Shown: positions 12,138 through 25,600 of the stretch, piece after piece
How the letters are laid out: each line of letters begins with the position of its first letter
Numbering within the stretch: the stretch's first letter is position 1
From: Limnomonas spitsbergensis
Taxonomy: Eukaryota; Chlorophyta; Chlorophyceae; Chlamydomonadales
Reading direction: 5' to 3'
Length of the DNA stretch: 64,000 nt
NCBI GenBank assembly: GCA_037349105.1
Contig: JAYJMM010000120.1
Coordinates: 682,001 to 746,000, forward strand
Notes under the pieces: model-generated
What the model was told of the DNA's origin: nothing
Seen by the model: the letters and a program-made list of their open reading frames with translations, nothing else
Databases searched by the model: none
Made by a program: the position numbers and the translations under genes

Positions 12138-15100
12138 CTACTCAAGCTCCTCCAGAGCTAGGCCATTGGCAGCTAGTAACTCCTCCGCCCTGCTCAGCCT
12201 GAGCTCAGCTGCCCGGTACTTCTGCCTCTCAGCATCGACAATGCGCTGCGTGACGAGGGACAGCCTGCACAGAAACGGAGGTGAGAGGAATGATTGGGAT
12301 CGACCCAGGGTGAACCGGTGAACCATGAGAGCAGGTAGGGTATCCGAGGTTAGGATCGAGGAGCAGGTAGGGCATCCGAGTTTTGGATACGAGAGCAGGT
12401 AGGGTATCCGAGGTTAGTATCCCAGGTCAGGATCGACCCAGGGTGAACCATGAGAGTGGGTAGGGTATGCAAACATAATGAGGACACGCACTCATGCATG
12501 GACAAAATGCATTTAGTGCCCAAAATAATCGAGTAAAGCAGTCAAGGATGGAGCGGGATGCTGCATCACTGCATCTTGCCATACGAGGCCTGGGTTGAGA
12601 GCAACATCAGCAGACATGATCATGCATTTCAGGGGATGGAACTGGTACGGTGGATTGGGCGCCATGCATCTGCAGTTCTCACATCATGGCCGGCACGCTG
12701 ATCATCCTATCCTTGGCGCCCATCTTCTTGTCGACCTTGCTCAGAAGCTGGTTCTCCTCGCGCAGCTTGCCCTAAGAAATGCATAGGTGTGTGCAGCTTC
12801 AGGTGATCAGCTACAGAAGCAGGCCTGCCGATGAAACATCCTATGAAGTACAGTATCATAGATGGCAGGGGGAGGGATATACAGATCCACGTAAGATGGC
12901 TTACTCACCAGTACAAAGCACATCTCCAGTGCTGATCCAGGAGGTAGGTCATCTGCATTTGGAGTGGGTGTAATTTAATCCTGACTCAAACTGATGCAAC
13001 TGGGATAAGCACGGAAGGTGGACTGCTGATAAATGCATGGAACAGGGCAGCTGAGTCTCTTCATGCCAGTGCACACTTCACTTATGGATAACATGTAGAC
13101 AGTGGAGACAACATGCGGCATTATGTTGTAGTTGTCTCACCGGTATTTCCTGTTGGCCCTATACGGACCATTGACTGGTCAACAGACACAGGCAGCAAGG
13201 GGACATGCATGGGACCCGGAGGCCAGGAGGTAGCGGAATTGTAGCTGGAGCCACGAAACAATAAACACAGCATGTCAATATGTATGAATCAAGCTGCCTC
13301 TGTTTCCACACACATTACATCTTAGCGCAACTCAGGTACTATTGAGCTACATCACAGCCTACGGCAAGGGGACCTAGGAGCTGCAAGCCCAGCTGCTAGG
13401 GCCGCTGACCCTAGGCCGCTCAAGATTAGGTCTTTGAATTAAATGTATTGTTGAAAGGAGGGCATTGACTGGGTTTCCCTGCTATCCACAAATCTTCTGT
13501 TCTGATTTCTCACCAAGATCTAGAGCCCCATCCCGGCTGACGCGGTCACGAAGCTCTGCCCAGAAACGTTTCTCGTAGTTCTCATATTCTTCCACCATCT
13601 GAGTGGGGGCAGAAATTGTTCAGCAAAACAAGTTTTAAGATTTACTGTTTGGACATGTTTTAGGTGCACCAGTGTCGATTTGGGACACTGCCGTGAACAG
13701 GAGCTAGCTGACCACAGCATGCATATGCAATTAGGCACATGGTTTGGCTGAAAGCAGCTGAAATGAGGAAGGAGGGGGATGTAGCTGTCAACTGTCAAGC
13801 TCAAGCATCAAAACCCAACTACCGGTACCCAGTAAAAACCCAGTGATGCTGATTCACACAGTTTATCATCAACAAACCTCAATGGCCAGGGGGTTCTCTG
13901 GGTCCTTGCGACCACCTCGCTGCTGCTTGGCTGCCCGAGCATCAACAAGGCCCACAGAGTCCAGCCCTTGGTCCTGCTGGGTGACCACAAACTGCGAAAA
14001 TGCAAGTGTGGAAACATAATGAGGTTAAGGGAAACTTACGATTATTTCGTGCATTTCTCCCTGGCCCATAGCCATTGCTCTTCTGCCAAATTTACTCTCG
14101 CAAAAAGGGAGACTCTCATGATGATAACCAATATTACAGATATCACGTTTGAAGTAGACATCCAGGTGCCATAAGGTTTAAATGAGATCTCACACAAAGT
14201 ATCGACAACATATTTTTAACAAGCAGTCCTCTGTTACTACTTGGTTACCCGGTGCATCACGCATCAGCAGTTCAAACCCCAATCAGAAATAGGCTAGCAT
14301 TGGATATGGATCACATAGAAGACATGCAGCAGCGACTCATCAAGATCATCATACCTTCTGGTTATCAAGTGATCGGCACAGAATCATGCCAGCCTTAGCA
14401 TCCTGCTCCCAGCCCCACTCCTCGTCGTCATCTTCCGCCTCTTCTTCTTTTGAGCCGTTGTCCTCTGAAGCTGCCTCAAGTTTGATGCGCGCAGCCTGTG
14501 TGGATTTCTTGTGGCCACGGCGGCTGCGCTTGCGGCTGCCCTTGGTGGCCGCAGTAGCCGATGCCTCCTCCTCAACGCTCTCCTCCTGAAGACCAACAGG
14601 ACCAATATCACAAGGTGAGGCTTTAACCTCGGCTTGAGCTTCTTTCTCAATCAGCCTGCTATCAGGGGCATTTGGCATTACTGCAGGAGTCTTTATCTTC
14701 CAAAATCAGTGCTTACCCCCCTCTAAATGTTGGCAGAACTCTCTGCCTAATCTCACCGCAACCATCTCGGCATCCTCGTCCTTTGGAGCCTTGACTGTGC
14801 TGCTGCTCTTGGCAGGGCGCCCCGCTTTGGCTTTTGGATGTGTCTCCTCCCACGCCTGGATTGCCTCAGCCTTGCCCTCCTTGTCGGCAGCTGCCAGTGC
14901 TTCATATGGGGACTTTTCCTCCGCTGGCGCCTCTCGCCAGAGCTGAGCTAGCCTCTTGCTCATTTCTAGGAACCCATTTTCTCCTTCTGGTAACTGCCCT
15001 GTAAAGAGGCAATAAAGGCCACAAAGAGGACATGATCTGAGGTCAGGTGGCCATCTCAGAATGTGAGGAACCATAAGAATATTGCCCATGCTACAAATAC

Positions 15101-17903
15101 AGTACGGTGAATTGAAATATGGGATTTTTTCATGAACCATCCCTCAAAATGATCCTGCGTAAGACTTGTTTGTAATCCAAATCTAGGTGAAGTGCATACG
15201 CCTTCTTCAAGCACTTGATGCACTTAAGACCCCCCCCCTGGAACATAAAATTGCCATAAAACAAATCCACAGCAATGTACAGCATTCTGGATACCGGTAT
15301 ATGAGTAATAAGACAATCCGGCAATTGACCTCATGGCTAATCGGAACAGATAATTAGCCCATTTCTGTCAATAATGACCTCTCACCCTTGACTTCTGCCC
15401 TCTTGTCTCCTGAAAAGAACAGGAAAGCAGACTTCCCCTGAGGTTTCTTCTCTTTCTTAGGCTCCTTCTCCGCCTTGGGCTCCTTCTCCGCCTTGGGCTG
15501 CTTCTCCGCCTTGGGCTCCTTCTCCACTGCGACTGGCTTAAAAGCCTTAATCTCCATGGTCTTAGTCTTCTTGGCAGGTGGTTCGTCTTCTGCCTGGGAC
15601 GGTTTAGACTGATGTGCGACAGAAGTTGACTTGTCTGCAAGCTTGGGCACAGTCTGGAGCATTGGAGCAGTCTTGGTGATCAGATCGGCCTTTGCTGACG
15701 TGCTGTGAGCTGCTGTGAGCTTGGACGTTGGCACTGGCTTGACTGAGGCATTGTTCGAAGCAACGGCGGCAGCAGGCTTGCTCGCAGGAGAAGCGAATTT
15801 GCGAGCTGCAAGCTTCACTGCTGCAGGCTGCTGTTTCTTTATGCCGTCCTCAACATCTGCCCCTACAGTGGCATGCATATTCAATGAAGTAGAAAGGAAA
15901 GTCATTCTGTCAGTAGCATCTTTGACATTAATAAATGAAAATTTGACAAACGAAACCCACAAACGGGCCAAGGAAATCATGATACATGGTACAGCAATGT
16001 TTCTGACTGGTTGCACCTGGACTGGCCTTGGCAGCCACCTGCTTGACCGAAGCAGGTGCAGGTGCAGCTGCTTTCTTGGCCACAATTGCCGGAGCGACGG
16101 CGGCTGTTGCAGCAGCAGTAGGGACTTTTTGTGTCGGATTTGTACTTTCTGCAGTCGACACTTTGACTTCAACAGCATCGTCAGGCACACTCATGGGAGC
16201 AGCAGCTGGTCCTTTCTCTTTGGATACAGCAGCAGAGGCTGACCCAGTCTGCGCCACAAGTTAGAATGAAAGAGGGTTTAAATGCCGCTGCATTTTATAA
16301 TCACAAAATGACGGATGGGAACAGGAGAAGGATGTGCTGTTATGTCTTTCACACAGAACAAAACAAGCTATGAAGACTCATGATTTCCACCACATCAGCA
16401 ATTATATGTCATGATAAATCTTGATCAACAAACCTTTACGAGGACAGGTATTGGGCGCTTCTTCTTGAATATCTGCACAGGGACTGCCTTGGCTTGAGTT
16501 ACTTGGTCTCCTTCATCCTCAGCCCTGGGTCTGGGGCTGCCCTCTTCAATTTCCTGAAGAAGGAATTCAAATTGATAAGCTCACCATCGTCTGATTTCAG
16601 ATTTTCACAGCCCATTCAGTGCCGAGGAAATTTTATTTAACATGTGATTCCCAGCCACGAGATATTCAACGCTCATATGTAAGCACAGTAAGTCCAGTTT
16701 AAAACTGAAGAAGCTCGCTGAAGATCCAATTATAAGATATTCAGAAGATTCAGGTGGCCGAGCATCAAACCTATCCTGCATGGATCTCCCTCAAATTCTC
16801 ATTACGCTGAACATGTAATTGAGCTAGAATTATCACCTTCATTGGCTCGACTGGCTCGAGATGTGCTGGGTCTGCCTGCTGGCCACTCGTGATGACTCCA
16901 TCAACCACCACCTCCTCCTCTAACAGGGTGGGATCCTGCTCCTCTTCCTGTTCCTCTTCAGGCACTTCGTCCTCCTGAAGGCTTGGTGCATCTTCAGATT
17001 CCACATCAGCATCAATTTGTACCCCTTGCGGGGCTTTCGAATCAAGGATCTGGAACAGGAAAATGTCAGAGGCATTAGGTATTTCAGATTCTCACTCCTT
17101 AAGATTGCAAGGTTTGGAAGATGTAGGGCAGTAGGGCAGAAGAGCTAGTTGCGGCGTAAACATTATCTTTGAAATTCAGAAATGGAAATGCAAACATCTG
17201 TGACAAGTGGATATCCGCTTAATTTTGAATTGCTTGTACCTGGACAGGCAGCATCCCTGCAGGCGCTGGGCCCTCCATCTCCGCCTTGATATTGACAAGC
17301 AGGGACAGGGGAAATGTTAGACAGCAGGTCTGCAGGTAAGATAGGTTTGAAAATTCAAAACAGACAAGATTACGTAGATTAAAAATGGCTTACCTCTAAC
17401 AGTTCTCGCAGTTCAGCGTCATAATCAGATAGATCGCCAGTCTCTGATTGCCTGTGGAGAGGTGGTAGCTGGTCAGGATGTGACAGCGGAGTGGCAAGCT
17501 AGGAAGTAAGCAATACTACAGGGCGAGAGCAAACGCTCATAAAACCAAAGCATAGGGAGCACCAGATTAGATCCTGTCCAAATGACTGTCAAACTTGTGC
17601 TAACTAAACATTCAAGCGTCCATGTCATGAGGGAGAGAGACCCTTTTGCTTACATTCTGCTCTTGCTGTGTTCCTGCAATAATATCGCAATAATATGTTA
17701 TTTGACCGCAGAGAAGTCATGAACAGCTATCAGATGTGACATGCAATGTTGCTTTGCGCCCTGCCTCAGACACCGTGCGTGCATGACTCCATACAGGGTG
17801 ACTGAAGTCTGAACCGGATTTGAATCCTGAAATCCTGGGTGCGTGACGGTCTCACCTGAACTGCTGTCACAAAGATTTGCTGAGAGTTTCCTTTCTTCTG
17901 CAT
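12138..17903 (-). CDS. HMG-box protein with acidic N-terminus and coiled-coil C-terminus
   Basis: A nuclear, chromatin-associated role is inferred from the HMG box. Fifteen exons rebuild about 751 residues: 17856-17903 (start), 17654-17673 (20-nt microexon), 17394-17451, 17240-17284, 16837-17049, 16434-16553, 16017-16248, 15386-15862, 14757-14998, 14355-14696, 13878-13991, 13514-13598, 12909-12952, 12683-12771 and 12138-12264. Order of regions: SDYDAELRELLE near the start; a Glu-rich stretch; Ala/Pro/Lys-rich linker; lysine-rich EKEPKAEK repeats; the HMG box, split by an intron (SAFLFFSGDKRAEVK, then LAQLWREAPAEEKSPYEALAA); a basic RKRSRRGHKK patch; an EWGWEQDAKAGMILCR segment; and a charged helical tail ending ALEELE. 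All exons join in phase. I recognise only the HMG box; the protein as a whole is not one I can name. Confidence 0.8.
12325..12465. repeat. Degenerate tandem repeat in last intron of the HMG-box gene
   Basis: Four or so imperfect units share GAGCAGGTAGGGTATCCGAGG with a shorter GGATCGACCCAGGGTGAACC companion. The repeat lies between exons 12138-12264 and 12683-12771 and carries GGTAGGG donor-like strings, but I cannot tie it to a particular exon edge. Confidence 0.75.
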
Positions 17904-19053
17904 CAAATACCGTCTAATAATTCTGGTGCATATCAAGAGCACTTTTTAAATTAAGAAAGCCAGCCCAGGGAAAGGAAACAAACTGTCGGGGCGTCCGAAC
18001 TCCGAAACCTGGCGAAGCCTTGAAACGCGGCAGGCCGAAATACCCGTCGTCAGTCACGACTCACGACCTCATGATTGCCTAGTTCTTGAGTTGTGGAGCA
18101 TAAGCCGATAATTTAGTCTTTAGTCTAATCCATGACATATCTCAACCAACAATGAAGTTGGGTATTCAAATTGTCGGCCTATCAGATGCATAGTCTGGAA
18201 TTCCCCATGAACAAACCCTGTGATATGCTTCAGCCTTGAACAATCACAGTACGCTTCAGCCTTGAACAAACATGGTATGCTTCAGCCTTGAACAAACACA
18301 GTGATATGCTTCAGCGGTGAACACGCACTGTGATATGCATAAGCCTTGAAAGAGATGATACAAGTGAATGGAGTTAATTTAAGGCCACAGGTGCGCTGCA
18401 CAATCCTCCCCATTTAAGCTGTCACCAGACCTGGGACCTGACCATTCATGATAAAATATAAGGCAGCACCCTTGCCTGTTATTTTAGAGAAGAGAGATCT
18501 CCTAGTGAGGCCAGAGAGAGAAGTCAGGAAATATATATTTTTGTCACAAATCTACGTTGTGGCAAGATATATCTCCATAACTCCATTCACTGTTTACGCT
18601 GTGCCATGCTTGAGTGAATTTGAGCTAGAAGTGTAGTCTGAGAAAGTTGAGGATAGGAGGAACACAACAGCAAATGCAGATCCTGTGCTCGGTAATCGCT
18701 GACTGAGAAACAAACCTATCAAAGTATGGCATGTTATCTGAACCCACTCGGACACTGAAGTTGCATCTTTATCTCATGACAGAATACGTCTTCGTTCCAT
18801 TACATAACCTTCAGCTGTCGTTTGTAACACCTGCCAGGGTAAAAAATCTCTGTCTCCCACAACCGGTATTCATCAACATCTGAAACTAAAGCCAAGTATT
18901 GAATAGGCTCTACAATCTTGTTACGCAATGATGTATGACTGATGACTATCTAGGCTCAGAAAGCACATGCTCATATGTGCTACTGACCTTTCTTACCAGA
19001 AAACATGAGTCAGCATGCTAGCTTGAGACATAGCATGTCATGGCTTGTCCACT
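17904..19053. other. Intergenic region with a ~28-bp repeat
   Basis: No convincing gene was found. At 18225-18350 there are about five copies of a ~28-bp unit containing ATGCTTCAGCCTTGAACAAA. The part nearest 17904 should hold the promoter of the HMG-box gene, though no motif stands out. Confidence 0.6.
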
Positions 19054-22000
19054 CTACTTCTGAATATGCTTCATCTCAGCATACATCTTTCGCAACCTCA
19101 GTTGCCTCTTCTCTGCACTACTAGAGCGAAATCCTGTGCTTGCGCCATCTTGATCTTTGCTGAAACTTCCGTCTGGTCTCACGTTTACGAGTGCCTACAT
19201 CCAAGATAGATGCAGCATAGGTTGGATTGATGGAAGCCCACGCAGTCTTTTAGGGCTCTTAATAATCCTCACTGATGACATGCAAACCCAGCCCAATCCA
19301 ACCCTTGCATTTTGTATGCTGATGTCAAGATTTTTTTGACAAAATAAATCAAATCAACACTGCAATCCATACAACGGGAACACATACCTGCTGCAGGACC
19401 AAAGGAGCAGCCTGGCTCTTTTCCAGGCGGCTACGGAGCCTGCCCTGATGATCATTCTCCTTCCCGGCGACTACTCCGCCCCGAGGGTAGCTGCCCTGGG
19501 TCCCTCGGCTGTCTGCCTGTGGGGCAGCTGACAGTGTCCTCCCAGCAGAGTCTCCAGAGGCCTGCCTGAGGCTCAACGACAGGCTGTCAATGGAGCACCT
19601 CGTTTCCTCCAGCACACGACACAGGTGGGAGCCCAGCATGTGCGAGGACAGGGAGGCTGGCCTTCCACGACCACCCGATGCTACGGGAGCAAAAGGAGCA
19701 ACAGCTGCATCATCGCACACACCTGGTTGATGCCCTGTCGTGCTTGAGGAGCACAGGTCCCTGCATGCGAGGAACGTTGAACATCAGCCGAGGGCCCACC
19801 ATGATGCCCAGCCATATTTCAGAGAGTCAGGTTCAGTGCATGCATACGCAGCTTGGGTACAGGAACAGCAATGGGTGGTAGGTGCGATACTGCCTCCTTG
19901 GTACGTATGGAAGGATTCTTTATGACTCGTCCCACCTGTGGGCAACATCGGCAAGACTGCAAGCCTGCTGGAGCTGGCCAGACAGCACTTGTGCCAGTGT
20001 CTCAGCATGCTGTATGAGTAGGCTAGCTGCCTGAGCCTGCTTCCCAGCGGCACTCGTCCCCTCCTTAGCTCCTCCCTAATTCAATCACAGGTGGAGCAAC
20101 ACAACCCCAAAAGTCAGGCAGCACCATTGGGAGCATCATAATAACATGCTTACAGACAAGCTGTATGGCAATTAAGGGTTCAGAGAGCTCGTCGAAAAGC
20201 TTAATGGCAATTGAGAGATCAGAGGGCTTATCGAGCTTATGTGCACAGCAACCTCCGTACCCTGGTGACAGACAGAGACAGGACCCCAAGACTTGAACAA
20301 GCATATGGCCACTTCAACAGCAACGACCCTGGAGATCACACAGCCTGGCGCTACCTTCATCAACGTGACGAGCCTACTGAGCTCAGGGCAGACGGTCTGC
20401 AGCTGCGACACCGCCAGCTGCATGGATGCGTGTGTGTCAGCCACCACACACAGCTGCTCCACCACACCCTGCAGCTCCTCACGCGTGACCGTACTGCCCT
20501 GGATGTGCTGCAAGGCTGCTTGCACGTGCCTTGAGGCAGACACCTCAGCGTGGTGCTGCACCGACAGCATCGCTGCTGCAACTTTCCTGCACGTGCAAAA
20601 ATAACACGCAGTGTTGAGTATTGCTCCTGTTAGACAGGCCTTGCATCTAATCAGGAACCCCCTTCCCCCCATTAGCATCGCCAGTGCTCGGATAACAGGC
20701 ACCGTCGAAACTTCAAGCAATCACAAACAGCATTTTTTTACCTTGATTTTCTAGCTTACGTCAACTTTCGTCGTTCCTCCGGTTTACATTGTCTGGCCCT
20801 TTTGAAACCGGCTGCAGAATGGATGCTTCGACACTGTAGCAACCACCACCACAAGGCTACCAGAGGAACGGAAGGATTAACCAGCTGTCAAGCTTTTATC
20901 CTGATGTCAAAGCAAGCATCACATGATATTCCCTTCGGTCTACCTCCTGCATGGACTTGCCTGTTCACCGCCACTTCAATGTCGTCCTTCCTGGCCTGCA
21001 GCCCCTGTTGCGGCTGCCCTTCCACCAGCTCAGAGATGCTCCTCTGCACCAGCTCCTCAAACCTCTGCAGCCGATCCTCCAGCCCAGACTGATACAACGT
21101 TGCCACCTCCTTGGAAGGCGTCCTGCAGACTGCGGGTGACGCGTCCTGGCTGCCTGCTGTCATGGCTGCAGAGGCGATCATCAGCCTGGCTTGCACTTCG
21201 TTCTCAAAGCGTGCTAGGCGGCTGGTCACGAGGTCTGTGATGACGGGCTCAATCTCCAACCGCAGCCGGGCCAGCTGCTCGGTCTTGTCCTCGGCCAGCT
21301 GACTCTCCGCGCTGAGCAGCCGGGTCTCCAGCTGATGAATCACCTAAACCAGGCAAGTCAAGCATCATGAATGAAGACCTGCACTACTTCAGTGTACAGA
21401 AGACCCCCGACGCCACTTGCATGCTGCTTTTGTTTCTGCCCGAAGAGGCACAAGCAGCCTTGCCGGTATTTGAAACATTGCCTATTGCACTTTTCTTGTA
21501 ATGAACACAATGTAAATGCAGTCCTTCTCGCATGCAGCTCCATCTGCATGCCTAAAGCCCTGAACCAGTATCTCCCGTGTCTGGCGCACCTCGGCGTTGT
21601 GTGTGTGTACTCTCTGGTTATCAGTGAACCCCTCATTCAGCTGCTGCTCTACCAGCACCAGCCGCTCAGCGACGGCCTTGATCGTGAACGCACTGGGGGC
21701 CGCGGACATGCTGCTGCTTATTGCCTGGCGCTGCACGGCTTCTTCCAGCTGCTTGATCTTGCCAGCCAGCTGCAGTATGTGTTGTTGATGATCGGCGGTT
21801 GCATCCTCCTGACACATCTGGCAAGACTTGAGCAGCTTGGCAAGGCTAAGAACCTGTCCGAGGGGCCAGCCAACATGTATGATCTGAAATGTGTGCGAGG
21901 CTGGTTGGATATCGATTCAGGGGGGGGAATTCACAAGTATCATAATCGAGCTTGATATTTTTTCATCTGAATGCCGGTATATGTTCACGCCTGTGACAAA

Positions 22001-22298
22001 TTTGCTGTGACACAGGTCACAGGGTGCAGAGTTGCAGATGACCATGCAACATGAGTGAGCTACAGCATGGTGCACACCAATGTGCACACCGTACCTTGTC
22101 CTCGAGATCAGCCATGCCTTGCTTATCTGTGGGTCGCTCATGTGCCTGGAGCGCTGAGGAATACGAGGCCTGTCCTATCTGTTAATGGGGTAAGTCCGTA
22201 GGTTTGTCAGGATGTCCGGTGGCTCTCAGGAAGGAGAACAGTTGCGTACCAACCTTCATAGACCTGGAAATAGCTAGCTGTGCATAAGAATCAGCCAT
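19054..22298 (-). CDS. Coiled-coil protein of unknown function
   Basis: Eight exons join in frame to about 561 residues: 22254-22298 (start, MADSYAQLAISRSMK), 22095-22178, 21566-21853, 20961-21343, 20355-20586, 19936-20075, 19388-19760 and 19054-19194. The exon ending at 20961 uses a GC donor (CAG|GCAAGT). Long heptad-like helices dominate (ILQLAGKIKQLEEAVQRQ, AERLVLVEQQLNEGF, VIHQLETRLLSAESQL, LEDRLQRFEELVQRS, AETLAQVLSGQLQQA). A Ser/Gly-rich segment follows, and the end is basic (KRQLRLRKMYAEMKHIQK). I recognise no named domain. A structural role, for example at a centriole, flagellum or cytoskeleton, is only a guess from composition. It is divergently paired with GRWD1. Confidence 0.75.
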
Positions 22299-22698
22299 GC
22301 TGGGCCACCCTATCTCAGTCTGACTTTCAGCGATTGCGTTTGGGCCTTTGGTCAACGTCGCGGCATTTCCCGCATGTCCACACTGTTGCTTCACACTCAG
22401 GATCAGCTAAATATTTACGAGTCACTACTATGCCCCATTATATACAGCTAGGCGTAATCGGCTGCGTATTTTCTGTTGAATTCCCTAGCGACCCGACCTA
22501 GGAACACTCACACTTTGGCTCTTTGCTCACACATCCGGCCACACCGATGCCGATGGCAACTGAGGACGGCTAACAGATGTCCAACTAGAAATCGCGGAAA
22601 TAGAAAGCATTCTATATTTTAAAAGATCAAACTCATAAGTGTAGTCGGAGCAGTCGACCCGGCATCCTTACGGCTGTGCGGCGGTCGCCAGGCAGACA
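22299..22698. promoter_or_regulatory. Shared divergent promoter region
   Basis: Only 400 bp separate the start codons of the coiled-coil gene (minus) and GRWD1 (plus), so both promoters must lie here or overlap. I see no clear TATA box or known motif; the assignment rests on gene geometry alone. Confidence 0.55.
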
Positions 22699-25600
22699 AT
22701 GAGGAATCCAAATAAGAAGAATGGGAAGCCTAAGCCTAAGGGTGGGAGTCTGCCAGCTAAGGTGCGATTCTATTGCTGCTGGCATGGGGACGGGAAGTAA
22801 ATGTGCGGGCTTATGACATACCACTACCGGTAATGTGTCCATCCCAGGCGAGCAATTCTCCTGCAGCAATGGATACCGAGGGTGCACCATCGACGACGGT
22901 GCCTACGGTAAGGCGATGGGGAGGTACAGTTCCGAGACCTCGTTCGCCGCAGTGCGCTCTGACATCACTCCCGTCCAGGTGTGGCGCCCGGGTATAGACC
23001 CGCTGGCGGATGATGAAGAGCTGGACTACGACCCGACTGCCTACGACTGCCTGCACCGCCTGCAGCTGGACTGGCCATGCCTCAGGCAAGCATGCACAGC
23101 TTACATTTATTGGGCCCTCGTGCAGTAGGGCCCCATGCGGGGCAGGCGTGCGACCGTGACATGCATGCTTTCGTTTCCTCCGCCCAAAGTGCATGCCTGG
23201 CTTTGCCCAAAGTGCTGTGATTGGTGGCGAAAGCCCTCACGACCCAATGCTCTGGAACACATGCTTTTATAGGCTTCTCGCTCATGCTCCCAACTCTCGT
23301 TTTTGTTTGTTTTTACAGCTTTGACATTATCAAGGATGAACTGGGCGCTCCTCGCTCCACCTTCCCCCACACTGTGTACATGGTGGCCGGCACGCAAGCG
23401 TCCTCGGCCAAGCAGAACTATGTCGGCTTCCTGCGACTAGAGAAGCTGGGACAGGTGGGGGGCGGGGACCTGGAAACCACAGCCGACTAATGTCGTTACA
23501 CCTCTAGCCTGTTTACAAAGGCTCGGCTGCGTGGTCGTCCAGCTGCCTGAATGGAAACCAGGGCTGGTGGAGGGCATTGGCAGCAGGGCCAAGGAGGGCA
23601 GGTGGCCCTGTGGGCTGAGGGGGAGAGCTAGAGCTTCAGCCTGTGTACCCTCTCTGTCTGCTGCCTTTTGCTGTTGGATCTGGGGAGGCTCCCGAACCAC
23701 TTGTTCATGTAGGGCCGATTTCAGAGGCAGTCGAGAGCAAAAATTGTGCACTCTGTCGGCCTCAATCTTCCCTGCCCAGGGTCGACATGGCAAGAAGGCA
23801 AAGAAGGACGATGATGACGATGACGACGACGAGGACGATATGTCCTCTGATGACGAGGCTGAGGAGGATGACCATGGGGGCGAGGAGCCGCCCAAGATGC
23901 ACTACAGGTGACTGCAGCAGCAGCAGCAGCCTCAAACCTCAGGCAGCAGCATCAACGCCTTTCGCAGCAGCCTTAAACCTCGCCAGTTCAAATGCTGCTG
24001 GCACCCTCAGGGTCATGTATCTTTGTTCCAGGCAGAACATGCTCGCATGCAAAGGCATCTGACACTCTGACACTGATATCGCTTCAGTAGCACGGCACCC
24101 ACGCACAGCCTCCCATTCCTTATGGGTAGCCCACTCTCACACTCAGCACTTCACTGGCTCTTAGCCTCCGTACCTGCTGCTTTCTGAAACTTTGTTTAAA
24201 GAAGGTGCACCAGATTATTATGTATCACCGTGTAACAACATTCCAACTTCATTTTAATGTGCTAGAGCTGTTTGCACTGCTCATACAGCCTATTCCATAG
24301 TATTCTTCAAGACCCTTCATCTGCCCCTGCTGCAGGACGGTGATGCATGTTGGGGGTGTCAACCGTGTGCGGTCTTGTCCACAGCAGCCTGGCATGGTAG
24401 CAGTTTGGGGTGACACCGGAAAGGTGGTGCTGCTGGATGCCTCAAAGCTACTCAAGGAGATGTCTGAGGAGACGGAGCCGAGCACAAGGTGGGCCTGCCG
24501 GAGCATGCCAAGTGGGCAGACAGCGAAAGTTGATAACATGATTTATGACGCGTGATCAGGCTGGAATCGGTGTTGAAGTGGCAGGCTATGTAGCATTGGA
24601 GGGCTTGCCTGATTGGAGTCTGGGGAGGAGGCAAGCAGATGAGTGGGTTATGGTGATCACTTGGGCTTTGATCCACAGGCATGAGGCTTTGCAGTCTCTA
24701 TGGGGCGTCACGACGTACACGGGACATGTTAAAGAGACAGTGGTGCTGGTGCTTCTATGCACTTTTCATGCTGTGTGCAGGATTTTGCTGTGGAAGTGGG
24801 CTTGCTTTCATTTTACACCCAGCAGAGAGAGTGCCTGTGTGGATCTGAGACCCCTGCACAGTGCACATCTACATCATGGAACAGAGGGATACATCAATAA
24901 CCTTGAATCCCTTACCCTGACAGACACAGAGTCGAGGTTAATGTTTATGGGACCATTTACACCTACATCATTGAACAGAGGGATACACCACTAAACTCCA
25001 CCCCTTACCTAAACCACTTAACCCTAACTCCTTAGTCCTTACCCTAACCCCTTACCCTCAACAGGCAAAGAGCTAAGGTGGACCTGAGACCACTGCACAC
25101 TTACACTCATACGACAGAGGGGTATGCCATGGACTGGTCCAACGTGCGGGCTGGGCGCCTGGTGACAGGAGACTGCAACGCAAAGATTCACATGTGGGAG
25201 CCGCAGGTGGGTTGAGGGGGGTAGAGTTTTCATGTGCGGGACTGTTAGGGTATGACAGTGTGGTATGCAGCCGTCCCTGCCTCACCTGGTTCAGCACTCT
25301 CTTTTTGTAAGAAGGACCCACATATGGGTGATCATGAATTCCTATGATGCAGAAAGTCATGGTTTCAGGGTTCACAAACGCCTTCTGGTGGTCGCTGCTG
25401 ATTTGTGTGCAGCATAAAGGAAAGCTTTTCATGGGACAGTTTGGGCTTGCACCTCTTTACCAGGGCTTGCATCCCCCCACAGAAAGATTTCGATCAGTTT
25501 GTGTGCGTGTTGATGTTTCGTGCACAGGAGGGTGGGCGGTGGCAAGTGGGCGGTGCATTCAGCGGCCATGAGGGCAGCGTGGAGGATCTGCAGTGGAGCC

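Noticed and set aside
14225..14290. tRNA-like string with GCAGTTCAAACCCC
   Set aside because: It resembles a B box only; no cloverleaf or A box could be drawn, and it lies in an intron of the HMG-box gene.
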